Positions 1-10,955 of a stretch of 64,000 nucleotides of DNA are shown here, piece after piece. Under the pieces are notes generated by a model. The model was not told the DNA's origin. It ran no database searches and worked only from the letters and a program-made list of their open reading frames with translations. How positions within the stretch are numbered: position 1 is the stretch's first letter; the number at the start of each line of letters is the position of its first letter. The DNA is from Grammothele lineata (taxonomy: Eukaryota; Basidiomycota; Agaricomycetes; Polyporales; Polyporaceae), in assembly GCA_002150815.3 (NCBI GenBank), contig NDFF03000370.1, positions 434,001 to 498,000 on the forward strand, in the 5' to 3' direction. The translations under genes and the position numbers were made by a program.

Positions 1-1540
1 CTCTCTGCCTCGCAGACGTCTGCATCATTTCTTACGCAAGCATTCGACTGGGCTCCGCCACGCCCGAAGAGCACGCCGAAGGAGAGCTCTTCCCCGGCTT
101 GAGGAGCATATGGCCGCCTCCGTCGCCTCCGCATCCCACTCGCTTCTTCTTCCTCCGTCCGTCCGCCTGTCCGCCTGCACCTGCGCCCGTTCTGTGCGCC
201 TTTGGGTCCGTCGGCGTGCTTGGCGGCGGCGCTCCCGCAACAGGGGCCGAGCTTCTCCCGGCGATGGCGGCCCCTTCCACCTGCTTCTGCCCTCCGTCCG
301 GCCTCGGGCCCCAGACGGCGAGGCGCAGCCCCCCGCGCCGTGCGCTCGTCCTCGGATCCTACTGACGTGTCCGGTGACGGCGTCAGGCCTCGCAGCGTCG
401 CTTGCGTCCTGGCTGTCACGAGCAGACAGGAAGCCTCCTTCACCGTGAGCCCCCGCCGCTTCCCCATGATCCCTACGTCCGTTGTTGTTCTTGCGTTCCA
501 TTCCGTTTTCCGTTTCCCGGGCCCTGCTTCTGCGTTTCCACGTTCATTCCCGCTCTTGTACCCATCTCTCAGTATTCAAGGATATACGATCTGCACGGGG
601 ATGTCTCAAGGCGCCCATAGTGATCCATTATTCCAACAACAACTGCGAACCGATCTACAAGGAGGACTCAGTCATTCTCTACATGACTACCTTTGGTTCC
701 TCTGTCTAAGTGCTTGCGGTGAACTCGGTGCAAGGGCCCCACTTGATTGCAATCGTTATAGAAGATGATTAACCGAGCGTAAAACGTGTTGTACGAGATA
801 CCAAGTTGACATTCAATTGATCAATCTGCGAGGATCGTGACTCTGGCAGCTAGTGCATGCATGACCTTTACTATGCAACGTGGAGCCCATGTTTCTGTAG
901 CAACGCTGTGGCAACGTACAGGCAATAACGCAACTCATCCATAATCAGCAACACCACCGGAATATAGCCGAATGAGTGTTTAGTAGCAGAACATGGTGCA
1001 ACTTGATCATATCGCAGTGCAACCCGGGTGAAGAACGTTTGAGGTTGTACTACGCCTGTTGATCATAAGCCTCCCCTCGACGATACAAGACCGACAAGTC
1101 TTGTATCGGTCGTGCTACCAAATGCAACTGCGCGACATTCAAACGAACACACATTTTGAGAGCGCCGGCCACAGATGGCAAGTTTCGGCGAGTAGAGGCC
1201 TATGAACGCGACGTGGATGAGCGGTCTCATTGGGCATCGAGAGCGCGACGGCCGGGCGCAGCTGTTGCCACTGATTCAGCGGCAATACGCGGCCGGGAGG
1301 TACACTAGCTCAGGCGCCCGCCGAGAGAGCGTCCGAAAGTGTCTGGGAGGAACGGCCGCATTCACAGCCTTGTCCTTCTTCTCCTTCCCCCAACACCGTC
1401 CTCCCGCGGGCCTCGTCTCGCTCTCGTTCGTTCCCTGGCGGTATCGTTGAGCAGAGCAGACAGTCACTCTTTACCCAAACCAATCTTTCTACGCGCCCCT
1501 CCCTCTCCCTCGCCCGCTCCGAGGTCTCTCAGCAAGAATC
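1..1540. other. Region upstream of chitin synthase, no gene seen
   Basis: No reading frame here resembles a known family. Frames in the first 770 bases are proline/arginine/serine-rich, as expected by chance in GC-rich DNA. The only clear structure is a perfect 11-bp hairpin at 1081-1108, listed separately. The last 150 bases before the chitin synthase start are pyrimidine-rich (CCCTCCCTCTCCCTCG), which is common in fungal promoters and leaders. The first few hundred bases may include the untranslated end of a gene outside the window. Confidence 0.5.
1081..1108. repeat. Perfect 11-bp inverted repeat with 6-nt loop
   Basis: CGATACAAGAC (1081-1091) is followed, after six bases, by its exact reverse complement GTCTTGTATCG (1098-1108). 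It lies about 430 bp upstream of the chitin synthase start in otherwise featureless DNA. It could form a hairpin or bind a dimeric regulator. No transposon ends or target-site duplication were seen around it. Confidence 0.7.
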
Positions 1541-4500
1541 ATGGCTTATCACCAACCACAACACGATCCTTACGCGAATGCGTACCCCGACTACCCCCCA
1601 GCTAACAATGCCTACCCCCGCCAGCAGCCCCAGCATGCGGCGAGCGACTACTCTCATGACACCCATGTCAACAACGGATGGGACGCCAAGTCCACCAAGT
1701 CCTACCAGAGCAGCTACGCCGGCTCACAAGCCCACCTCAACCCTCAGTACGAGATGACCCAGGTGGCTGTCCCCCCGATGCCCTCCATGCCCTACCAAGG
1801 CCCCGGCGGGAACTACCCCCCTCAGCAGCGCCCCGGCTACGCCCACTCGCAGTACAGCAACGGCGGGTACTCCGTTGCGCGCGAGAAGCTCATGAAGCGG
1901 CGGTCCGTGCGCCAGGTCGCGCTGCAGGAGGGGAACCTGGTGCTCGACATGCCCGTGCCGTCGCACATCGTGCCGAAGAGCCTCGACAACGCGGAGGAGT
2001 TCACGAAGCTGCGCTACACGGCCGCGACGTGCGACCCGGACGACTTCATGCGGAACAAGTACTCGCTCCGGCCGTACCTCATGGGCCGCCGCACGGAGCT
2101 GTTCATCGTGATGACGATGTACAATGAGGACGAGGTCCTGTTCTGCCGCACTATGAACGCGTACGTGACCTTTCGTTATATTTATGGCTCAGGGGCGGGC
2201 CGGGTGCGGTTCGTGGAATGTTGAACGGAACCGGTCGCACAGCGTCCTCAAGAACGTCGCGCACCTTTGCAGCCGGACCAAGTCCAAGACGTGGGGTCCT
2301 GATGGATGGAAGCGCGTCGTTGTTTGCGTCGTCTCTGACGGTCGCAACAAGATCAACAAGCGCACGCTGCAGGTCCTCACCCTCGTGAGTACTACGAGCG
2401 CTCATCGCTATGTGTCAAGATTGAACGGTGTGGACGCAGATGGGCTGCTACCAAGAAGGTGTCGCGAAGGACTCGATCATGGGGAAGGATGTCACGGCCC
2501 ACATCTTCGAGTGCGTACAGCCCCACAGACATAGCATTTAAACTCGCTCAACGGCCGTCACATAGGTACACCACCAGCGTCGTCGTAAGCGAGCGCGGCG
2601 AGGTGTCCCAGGGTGCTTGCCCCGTCCAGGTCATCTTCTGCTTGAAGGAGCAGAACAAGAAAAAGCTGAACAGGTAATTGATTGACCCCCGGCCGCAGTT
2701 GAGCTGTGCTAATTAGTGTCCGCTCGATCAGTCACCGCTGGTTCTTCAACGCGTTCGGCCCGCTCATCCAACCCAACGGTGAGCGCCAATGACCTTGCGA
2801 ATCTATGGCACACATTCTCAACAGCTCTTCCACTATCTAGTCTGTGTCCTCCTCGATGTCGGCACAAAGCCTACTGGAACTTCCATCTACGATCTCTGGA
2901 AATGTGAGTCCTACTGCGGCGTATATCCACCTCACGGCTCAACAAGACCTACAGGCTTCGACAGGCACTCCGGCGTCGGTGGTGCATGCGGAGAGTTCGT
3001 ATTTTGCCCCGTCTGATTTACTGTTGTGCGCTGACCATGGTCTGCAGGATCTGCGTCGATGTCGGCAAGGGTTGCTCTCTTCTGCTCAAGAGTCCGCTCG
3101 CTGCGTCGCAGAACTTCGAGGTGCAGACATTCTCCCCGCAGTTCTATACAGAATACTCACGAGGCGACATGGGATTTGAACATATAGTACAAGATGTCGA
3201 ACATTCTGGACAAGCCTCTCGAGAGCGTCTTCGGCTACATCTCCGTGCTTCCTGGTGCTTTCAGTGCGTACCGCTACAAGGCGCTCCAGAACGGCCCCGA
3301 CGGCAAAGGTCCCCTTGCGTCCTACTTCAAGGGTGAACAGATGCACGGCAGCGGTAGTGACGCTGGCCTGTTTGGTACGCGTCATTGAAAGTGTATGCGT
3401 AGGGGCGTGCAACACTAAACTCCTCACTTCTCAGAGCGTAACATGTACCTCGCCGAGGACCGTATCCTGTGCTTCGAGATTGTTACCAAGAAGCGCGAGG
3501 CTTGGGTGTGAGTCCTTCACACGAACCCCCTTGAATTTCTCTCATTGTCGCAATAGACTCAAGTATGTCAAGAGCGCGAAGGCTGCGACCGATGTGCCCA
3601 CCACTGTGAGTAGATGGAATAAAGGCTACCCCACTTGTAGCGTACTGAACGGTTCCTCCAGGTTCCGGAGTTCATCTCCCAGCGTCGTCGTTGGTTGAAC
3701 GGTTCCCTGTTCGCCTCCGTCCATGCCACCGTCTTCTGGTTCCGCATTTGGACGTCCGGTCAAGGCTTCTTCCGCAAGATCATCCTCCAGATCGAGTTCA
3801 TCTACAACGCCGTCCAGCTCCTCTTCACGTGGACCTCCCTCGCTAACTTCTACCTGGCTTTCTTCTTCGTACGTCGCTTAGTAACGACGTGTCTGCCCTT
3901 TTATTGACTTTAACTGCAATAGCTTGTCGACTCCGCAACGTCAGACGCGTCCAACGATGCATTCAGCTTCATCGCCAACGGCGCCGGTGCGGACGTCTTC
4001 GAAGTGTTCCTCAAGCTCTACCTCGGCCTGCTCTTCGTCGTCCTGGTCTGTTCACTCGGTAACCGCCCTCAAGGTTCCAAGTGGACGTACTCGATCTGCA
4101 TCTTGCTCTTCGGTCTGTGCAACATCATCACCCTGTGGTGTGCGGCGTACACGGTGTACCTCGCCGTGCCGCATACCGTCGATGGCTGGAAGAACTTCCC
4201 TGAGTAAGCGTTCAGGAGGATGTGCTATCTACCGAGGCTGATCGTGTTTTGCAGACTGGTCAAGAGCAACGCGACGTTCCGTGACATTGTCATCTCGCTT
4301 GCTGCCACCTACGGTCTTTACTTCATCGGCTCGTTCATGCACCTCGAGCCCTGGCACATGTTCACGTCGTTCATTCAGTACATGTTCTGGCTTCCGAGCT
4401 GTGAGTGTTCCTTCACCCGTGTAACATGCCGTACACTGACGATCGGTCACAGACGTCAATATTCTGAGTAAGCGTTTTCACCCGGTGAAATGGCGTGTGC

Positions 4501-5053
4501 TTGTGCTGACGATTTTCCAGTGATGTACGCCATGTGCAACCTGCACGATGTCACCTGGGGCACGAAGGGTGACAACGGCTCTTCGAAGGACCTCGGCGGT
4601 GCGAAGAAGGTCAAGGGCGAGGACGGCAAGGAGATGCTGGAAGTCGAGCTGCCGACCGCGCGCGAGGACGTCGACCAGATCTGGCAGGCGTCGCGCACCG
4701 CGCTCTCGTTCAAGCCCGCAGAGGAGAAGGAGCACCGCGATGCCGCGACGAAGCAGGCGGACCACGACCGCAACTCGCGCACGAACGTCGTCCTCGCGTG
4801 GGTCGGCACGAACATCATCATGATCCTTGTCTTCACGTCCAAGGCGTTCACTACGTGGGTCAAGGAGCATGTCGCGACCTCTGGCGACGCCAACTTCAAC
4901 CCGTACCTCACCTTCCTCTTCTGGTGCTTGTAAGTGTTCTACGTCTTACGTGTATCGCCGGTGGTCGCTGACGTCGTCACTAGGGCTGGCCTCTCCGCCA
5001 TCCGCTTCGTGGGCTCCACCCTCTACCTCCTACTCCGTCTCGTCGGTCTCTGA
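1541..5053 (+). CDS. Chitin synthase (division 1, class I-III type), 866 aa, 17 exons
   Basis: This membrane glycosyltransferase makes cell-wall chitin from UDP-N-acetylglucosamine. Exons: 1541-2160, 2243-2384, 2440-2510, 2566-2673, 2732-2778, 2841-2903, 2955-2994, 3048-3120, 3188-3374, 3435-3507, 3557-3605, 3662-3868, 3923-4203, 4255-4400, 4453-4467, 4521-4929, 4984-5053; they sum to exactly 867 codons. The first 110 or so residues are a Pro/Tyr/Gln-rich tail. The catalytic part shows [32 protein letters not shown] (metal/nucleotide-binding Asp), [21 protein letters not shown] (the EDR catalytic Asp) and the hallmark QRRRWLNGS. About six to seven hydrophobic segments follow, running to the C-terminus RLVGL. 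Exon 15 is only 15 nt and restores SYVNILMMYAM. There is no myosin or DEK domain, so this is not a class V/VII enzyme. Class III is my best guess; telling it from class I needs a tree. Confidence 0.96.
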
Positions 5054-6423
5054 TCCCCCAGACTCGTAATTATTCGTACCGCCCTCTCGCGCACGCTCTT
5101 TGGTCCGTCCCCGCTCCATGTCCGGAATACTTGTTAGCACGGGGGAGGAGAAGTGAAGGAGTCGTCGATTCGCTGTATCTCATCTTGTTTGTACGTATAC
5201 GTCTTCCGCTTTCGCTTTCTTGCCGCCGCTGTCGTCGCGGTCCCCGGCCCCCCAGCTCCTAGCTCCCATGCGCGCTCTTCCCCCTCGATTTGCAGGCAGC
5301 TGTGGTGGGCCGCGGGTTTGGCGCACGTCCGCTGCTTTCTGCGTGTGCATATACAGCTAGCTACGTACACATCGGTGTTGGGTGGCTATGGACGATTCCT
5401 CTTTGCTCGTATACGACGTTTCCGGGTGCGCGTCGCGGCTCTAACTTCTTTTCTGTTCTACGTGAATTACGCATCGTACCGTACCGTACCGATCAATGTA
5501 CTCTGGAGGTATACCCCATCCACTACCTTACGGCGGTCCGCCCGCGGGGCGACTCGGGCCCCACGGTGCGTATTTTGGTTGGTATTGGGCTCGAGCTCGT
5601 GGACTCTTATGGCGGATTGTCGATTGGAAATCTACTGCTCGCTTCATCTCGTCAATTACTCGGATCGCGATCTTAGTCGTTCAAATGAGCGGTTAAGTTA
5701 AGACGCTGGATGACCGTACTGCCAGCCGCGGCGCTTCAAGCTGACTTCTAGCGTGGCCTTGCAATCCGTGATTATGGAATATTGTGGTACATACGCTATG
5801 GCCGACGACGTGAATATATTATTCAGCACCCACAGCGAGCCGCCTGTCCTATCGTGGACAGGACGGAAGGGAGACGGGACGAGCGGTGGATCCGGGGAGG
5901 CGTTAAAGGAGGACGTGGGACTGGGGTAGGCTTAGGCGCGGGGAGCGCGTCCCCCGCACGCTCGGATCGGGAAGTCGTCCCACCGATGGATCCGCCGCCA
6001 CCCAAACCCCAGCGCGAAGACGAGCATGTCTCGGAGCCCGTCGTACCATCCCTTCTCCTCGCCAGACCCCGCCAGCATCAGCAGCGCCGCCCCAGCCTCT
6101 TAACCCCCTCACGCGGAAGCATAGGGGCCTTCGAATATCCGCCTTGTCCACTGATACCACCTGACCTGCGACACCTTCGTCCGACCGCCCCGCGCCGCCC
6201 CGGGACGCATACCCACATATCGGCGACTACTCTCCCATTCTCTCCTCAGCGCCGTCGCTCGCACCCGGCTTGCAAGGCCGCCGAACACTACCGGTCACTA
6301 TATACGCCCCCTGGCCTGCCTCGCAGCACATCCTCCGCACGTCCACACGCCCTACCCGCCTCCGCGCGCTCGGTTTCCGGCAGTCCAGAGCTCACGTAGA
6401 CAAGAAGCTACTCGCTTGCAAGC
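5054..6423. other. Intergenic, chitin synthase 3' end to pantothenate kinase
   Basis: It holds the chitin synthase 3' untranslated region and the pantothenate kinase promoter. No convincing gene on either strand. A TATATA hexamer at 6299-6304 lies about 120 bp before the kinase start and may be its core promoter. Confidence 0.5.
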
Positions 6424-9195
6424 ATGACAGTTGCCGGCCCCTCGCTGCCCACCGCGAAGACCATCCAGGTCGACACGCGCGGGGCGATGATCCTCGACGA
6501 GGAGTCACCCGAGGTGCGTCCGCCCGCGCCTGCCCTCTCGCCCGTGCCATACGGCAGCTGACTGTCTTCTGCCTCCGGTCTTCCCGTGCTTCTTGACGCC
6601 CCCTTCGCCTGCGCATCGCGCAAATCGCATTACATTCGCCTCCCCTGCTCTTGCTCTTGCGCCGCGCCGCGCTATGCCGTGTCGTGCGACCGCACGATCG
6701 GCGCGAGAAGACACGGGACAGCCGCGGCATCTACTTTCCCAACTACATTGAGCCCGTGTCCCACATCGCTATCGACGTGAGTGCCTCCTTCTCTCACGGC
6801 TTCTGGTGCCTTTCCTTGTGCGAACGTGGACTCTGCGCGGGCGCGTGTCCCGACGTGGGTGCTGTTCCTGGGTGGGCTCAGAGCGCGGATAGCTTCGGTG
6901 CAAGGCAGACCTGTTGCTCAGGTGTAAGGTTGGATGCGCGCACCGGAGCTGAAGAAGCCAGATATCCAGCCCGCGCGTCTGTCTCAAGATATCCATCCTG
7001 GATATCCATACATAACGCCCGAGTTTGTTCCTCGCCATCTTGGGAAGGCCTGCCATGTTATGGCATCTGGCTGTGTTATCTATATGAACATGCGACAGGT
7101 ATCCGCAGCCGGCTTGATGGGATGACATCCAATACACAGGGTTCTATCTGTCTATTGAACACAGGAAGCTCTCCAATTCATCCGCTTCTATCCCTGTATC
7201 CGCTATGTAATATCCTTGATCAGATCGATTGCATTAAGGCTGCTTCTGTGGTCAAATAACATGTTCGCTAACAGTCGAATTCCAGATCGGAGGTTCACTA
7301 GCCAAAGTCATCTACTTCACACGTTCCACAAATCCCCCTTCTTCACCTTCCCAGAATGCCACCCAAGGATCAACACCGAATGATGTTTTCACGCCATTAT
7401 CAGTCTCACCACCGAAGGATAGTCCACTCTCATCACCGCCATCGTCAAAATTGAACGCCTTCGACAAGGGGGCGCTGACGCCTGCCGTCTTAGAGCAATG
7501 TAACGGCCACAGCAGCCACATAGACGGCCTGTCGCCGTCCGACGTAACGTCATTAGGCGGCGTCGCGCTCTCTCCGGAATACCTCCACGCGTCGCACCTC
7601 CACGACTCGCTGCTCCGGCGCGCGTCCGTGCAGCACTTTCCCGGGGGCTCGCTCAACTTCGAACGGTTCGAGACGGAGCACATCGAAGACTGCATCGCGT
7701 TCATCCGCGCGCTCATCGAGCGCTCCGCCGCCGTGAACGGCGTGCAGCTCGAGGACATGCGCCGCGGCGTGAAGGTGATCGCGACCGGGGGCGGCGCGCA
7801 CCGCTTCTACGACATCCTCGCCGAGGAGCTGCGCGTCGAGGTGCACCCCGAGGACGAGATGGCGTGCCTGATCGAGGGCCTTAAGTTCATCACGCTCATC
7901 CCGGACGAGGTCTACTACTTCTCGGACGAGCTCATCCACTCCGTCTCGCACCCGCAGGCGCCCCTCTCTCTCCCGCAGGAGCAGCCGGTGGCGCTAGAGC
8001 GGCCAAGCCCGAACCCGCCCAAGTACGCGGTGTCGTTCGTGCAGCACCCGATGCCGCAGCTGCCGTGTCTACTCGTGAACATCGGTTCGGGCGTGTCCAT
8101 CGTCAAGGTGGACGAGGACGGCTCGTACGAGCGTGTCAGCGGGACGAGTCTTGGCGGTGGGACGCTATGGGGTCTGCTTAGTCTGCTAACGCCCGCAACG
8201 ACGTTTGACGGTACGTGCGCTCCGCGATCTCGGAAATATGAAATGTGGAACGCAACGTTGAGAGCTGATTGTCTGACACGGTCCACAGAGATGCTCGCGC
8301 TGTCGGAGCAGGGCGACAACGAGACGGTGGACATGCTCGTGGGCGATATCTATGGTGTGGACTACGGCAAGATCGGGCTCAAGTCGACGACGATTGCAAG
8401 CACATTCGGCAAGGTGTTCAAGAAGGAGGGCGGCCAGAAGCGCACGTTCCGCGCCGAGGATATCAGCAAGTCGTTGCTTTACGCGATTTCGAATAACATC
8501 GGCCAGATAGCGTGAGTGTCTGACCCACACCGCCCTGTGATCGGGTGGTAGCCCACTCTTCTTCTGCGACCTGAGAAGGCCACAGTGGAGACGCCATGGC
8601 GATGGGCTATAGAGCTATACGGAAGATGCTGATGAATCCGGGCATCCCAGATACATGAACGCGGAGAAGTACAACCTGGACCGGATATACTTTGGCGGAT
8701 ACTTCATTCGAGGTGCGTCATCGCCCCGGGCCACCCGACGTGCTTTCATTCGCACAAGCACATGGACAACGGACGCGCACGGCGGTCGTCCGCCGTCTGC
8801 ATCCTGCGCCGTCTCTATAGATACCCCCCTCCTTGAATTCGAACCTCGCGCTCACATGCTCTCCATGCATATAGGTCACGCGGCGACGATCAGCACGCTG
8901 TCCTACGCGATCCGGTTTTGGAGCAAGGGCACGAAGCGCGCGCTCTTCCTCCGCCACGAGGGCTTCCTGTGAGTGCGCCATCTCGAGATTGGCGTGCGCT
9001 AGCGCGCGATGATGGCGGGACCCTGGCTGATTTGCTTACGCCCTCTTCGCTCGCTCTTCATCCGCGTTCGTCGCGGAACATTCTGCTCGCCCTGCTCTGC
9101 TCTGTCTCGCACACACGCTCTTTGCTCGGCGTTATAGCGGTGCGATCGGCGCATGGATAAAGACCATCGGCGAGGGGGAGGAGGCGGAGAGCTGA
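6424..9195 (+). CDS. Pantothenate kinase, eukaryotic type II, 506 aa
   Basis: It phosphorylates pantothenate, the first and controlling step of coenzyme A synthesis (yeast CAB1 equivalent). Exons: 6424-6513, about 6708-6776, 7286-8210, 8289-8511, 8651-8712, 8875-8968, 9138-9195 (507 codons with stop). Family marks in order: IGGSLAKVIYF (first phosphate-binding loop), NFERFET, VIATGGGAHRF, LVNIGSGVSIV, GTSLGGGTLWGLL, DIYGVDYGKIGL, IYFGGYFIRGH and the end motif LFLRHEGFLGAIGAW. A Ser/Pro-rich linker of about 85 residues sits between the first ATP motif and GGSLNFERF and is longer than in animal PanKs. Intron 2 (6777-7285, 509 nt) is far longer than the others here. The start of exon 2 is the weakest call: AG at 6706-6707 is used, and 6711 would also keep the frame. 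Confidence 0.93.
6961..7007. repeat. Three GATATCC motifs inside the long PanK intron
   Basis: GATATCC occurs at 6961-6967, 6988-6994 and 7001-7007, the last as the palindrome GGATATCC. All fall within intron 2 of the pantothenate kinase gene. Function unknown; possibly chance plus local duplication. Confidence 0.5.
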
Positions 9196-10955
9196 GGCCG
9201 GGCGCTTACGCAGACGTGCTTTGCTTCTGCTTTAGCTTGAGAACGGCCGGTGCGGATCTCGGGTCGCGGGAGGGGCGTCACGCATGGACGCATGGATGCG
9301 GACGGGAGTTGGGTTCTAGGCGGTCGACTAATCAGACGTGGTCGGATCTTATAGCGTACGTGTAAGTATAATACGACGAGCCGCCGCACATGCGCATGCA
9401 CAAGGGAAACTACAAAGGAAGTGCCTTCGGGGTGCCGACGCCCGTAGCGCCTCGTAGGTGCCGAAGCATGATTGTAGCAGTGGGTGTCAAGTGCGGGGCG
9501 CGATGATTCCGAGACGTAGCGAGTGTACGGCATGCATGGGTATGTCATGCAGTCGGGATGCCCACGACTTATCGCGCGAGCGCCACCGCCCGGGCTATTA
9601 GTAGTAGCAGAGCATGAAGCTGAGCACTCAGCATGCTTGGACGTTACGGGGCTGATAGTGATGAAGGTGCGTTCCAGAATACCCTGTGGCGCGGACAAGG
9701 CACGATTGGCTCTGGGGCCTCGGCGCAGCTGTGAACGGTCTCATGGGTGGCTATAGCTGAGACACCACGTGAAAGGATATGGATATGGATATCCGCCGGG
9801 CAATGCAGGGTCTTGACGTTTGACCGGATCCTACCGAGTAGGGGCGTCTTGCGTTTGATAAAGCACCGTCGCTCCTTCATTGAATGTGATGAATGGCAGA
9901 AAGCGCACTTGGCCGGGAAGTACTAGAGGGCAGGTTGCAGAAGGCGGGGGTAGCCAAGCAGCCGTGAGGGCAATCAGGCGTTGTGGAGCGGCAAGTTCTC
10001 GACCGGCTTGATCATTGGATGACGCACTGCAGCCGTCATGTAGCGAATCATCAGATCGCGAGATCTAAAGCAGCTCCGACCTGTTTCGCTCGAACCCTCG
10101 GCCGACTTCCCACCTTGTTCAGACGTCTCGGCGTCTGTCGTAGCTCCTGTCATCCTACGTTTGCTGTCACTCATTCTTTGCCGTTCCGTGGCTAGTTCCG
10201 TGCCCACAAACCAGTGCTAGCAAAGTGGAGAGCCCTGCGGTGGAAGGGAGGGGCCGGAAGGGACTCGGAGGGACATCAGCTGCGTGATTAGCACCGGGAC
10301 CGGGCAGGATTGGGGACTGATTTGGACGCGGGAGCCCATGTAAAACTGCTATAACTAAGCGCCCATATAAGGCCGACAATACCGAGTCGGTAGTCATCAT
10401 GATCATGCCGCACGTGGCCCGGAGACAAGCATGAACTCACAGGCACAGCTCTTGTCTCTTATTCCCTCCCTAACCGGCCCATATCAGCTGTCGCTGTCAG
10501 CATTACTCACATCCCGTTTCCAACGCGTCCGCCTTCCCAGCGTCCGCCCCTCCGCCCTTGTAAGCCGCTACTTACGCCGTCGTGGACGCGTGCGTCCTCG
10601 CGACACGCAAGAAAGAAAGAGACAGCGATCGATTGGGGATGCCTTGACGCCCCAGACGGCAGCGGTGGCAGTGAGGCAAAAAAGATTCAGAGCACAAGAG
10701 GCAGGGGCCGATCATGCTACAGCAGCCGGCCGACGTCGGCCATTTGCAGTGTGATCCATATGAGTCCATCCATTAGCCGTGAGACTTGTAACCCCGCTCA
10801 AATATTGCTCCTCATTGGATTGGATCTATAAGCATCCTCCGTTTTCCATATTTCCCTCTTCGCCCCTCCGACGCTCCTTCCCTCCTGTCCGCCACTACCG
10901 CTGCCTCCCCATCGTCCCGTCCGTGCCTGCGTCCGCTGCTCTTCTCTCTCACACC
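9196..10955. other. Intergenic, PanK to homeodomain gene
   Basis: No gene was recognised in these 1.76 kb on either strand. Short frames at 9132-9698 (-) and 9974-10207 (-) have no family features. Three tandem GGATAT units sit at 9775-9792. A TATAAGC at 10827-10833, about 125 bp before the homeodomain start and just after an inverted CCAAT (ATTGG), may be that gene's core promoter. Confidence 0.45.

Noticed and set aside
1678..2127. 149-residue frame inside chitin synthase exon 1
   Set aside because: Overlapping out-of-frame shadow; the frame at 1541 carries the conserved protein.
8836..8850. tRNA B-box-like sequence in a PanK intron (minus strand)
   Set aside because: No A box and no pairable acceptor stem at a suitable distance.
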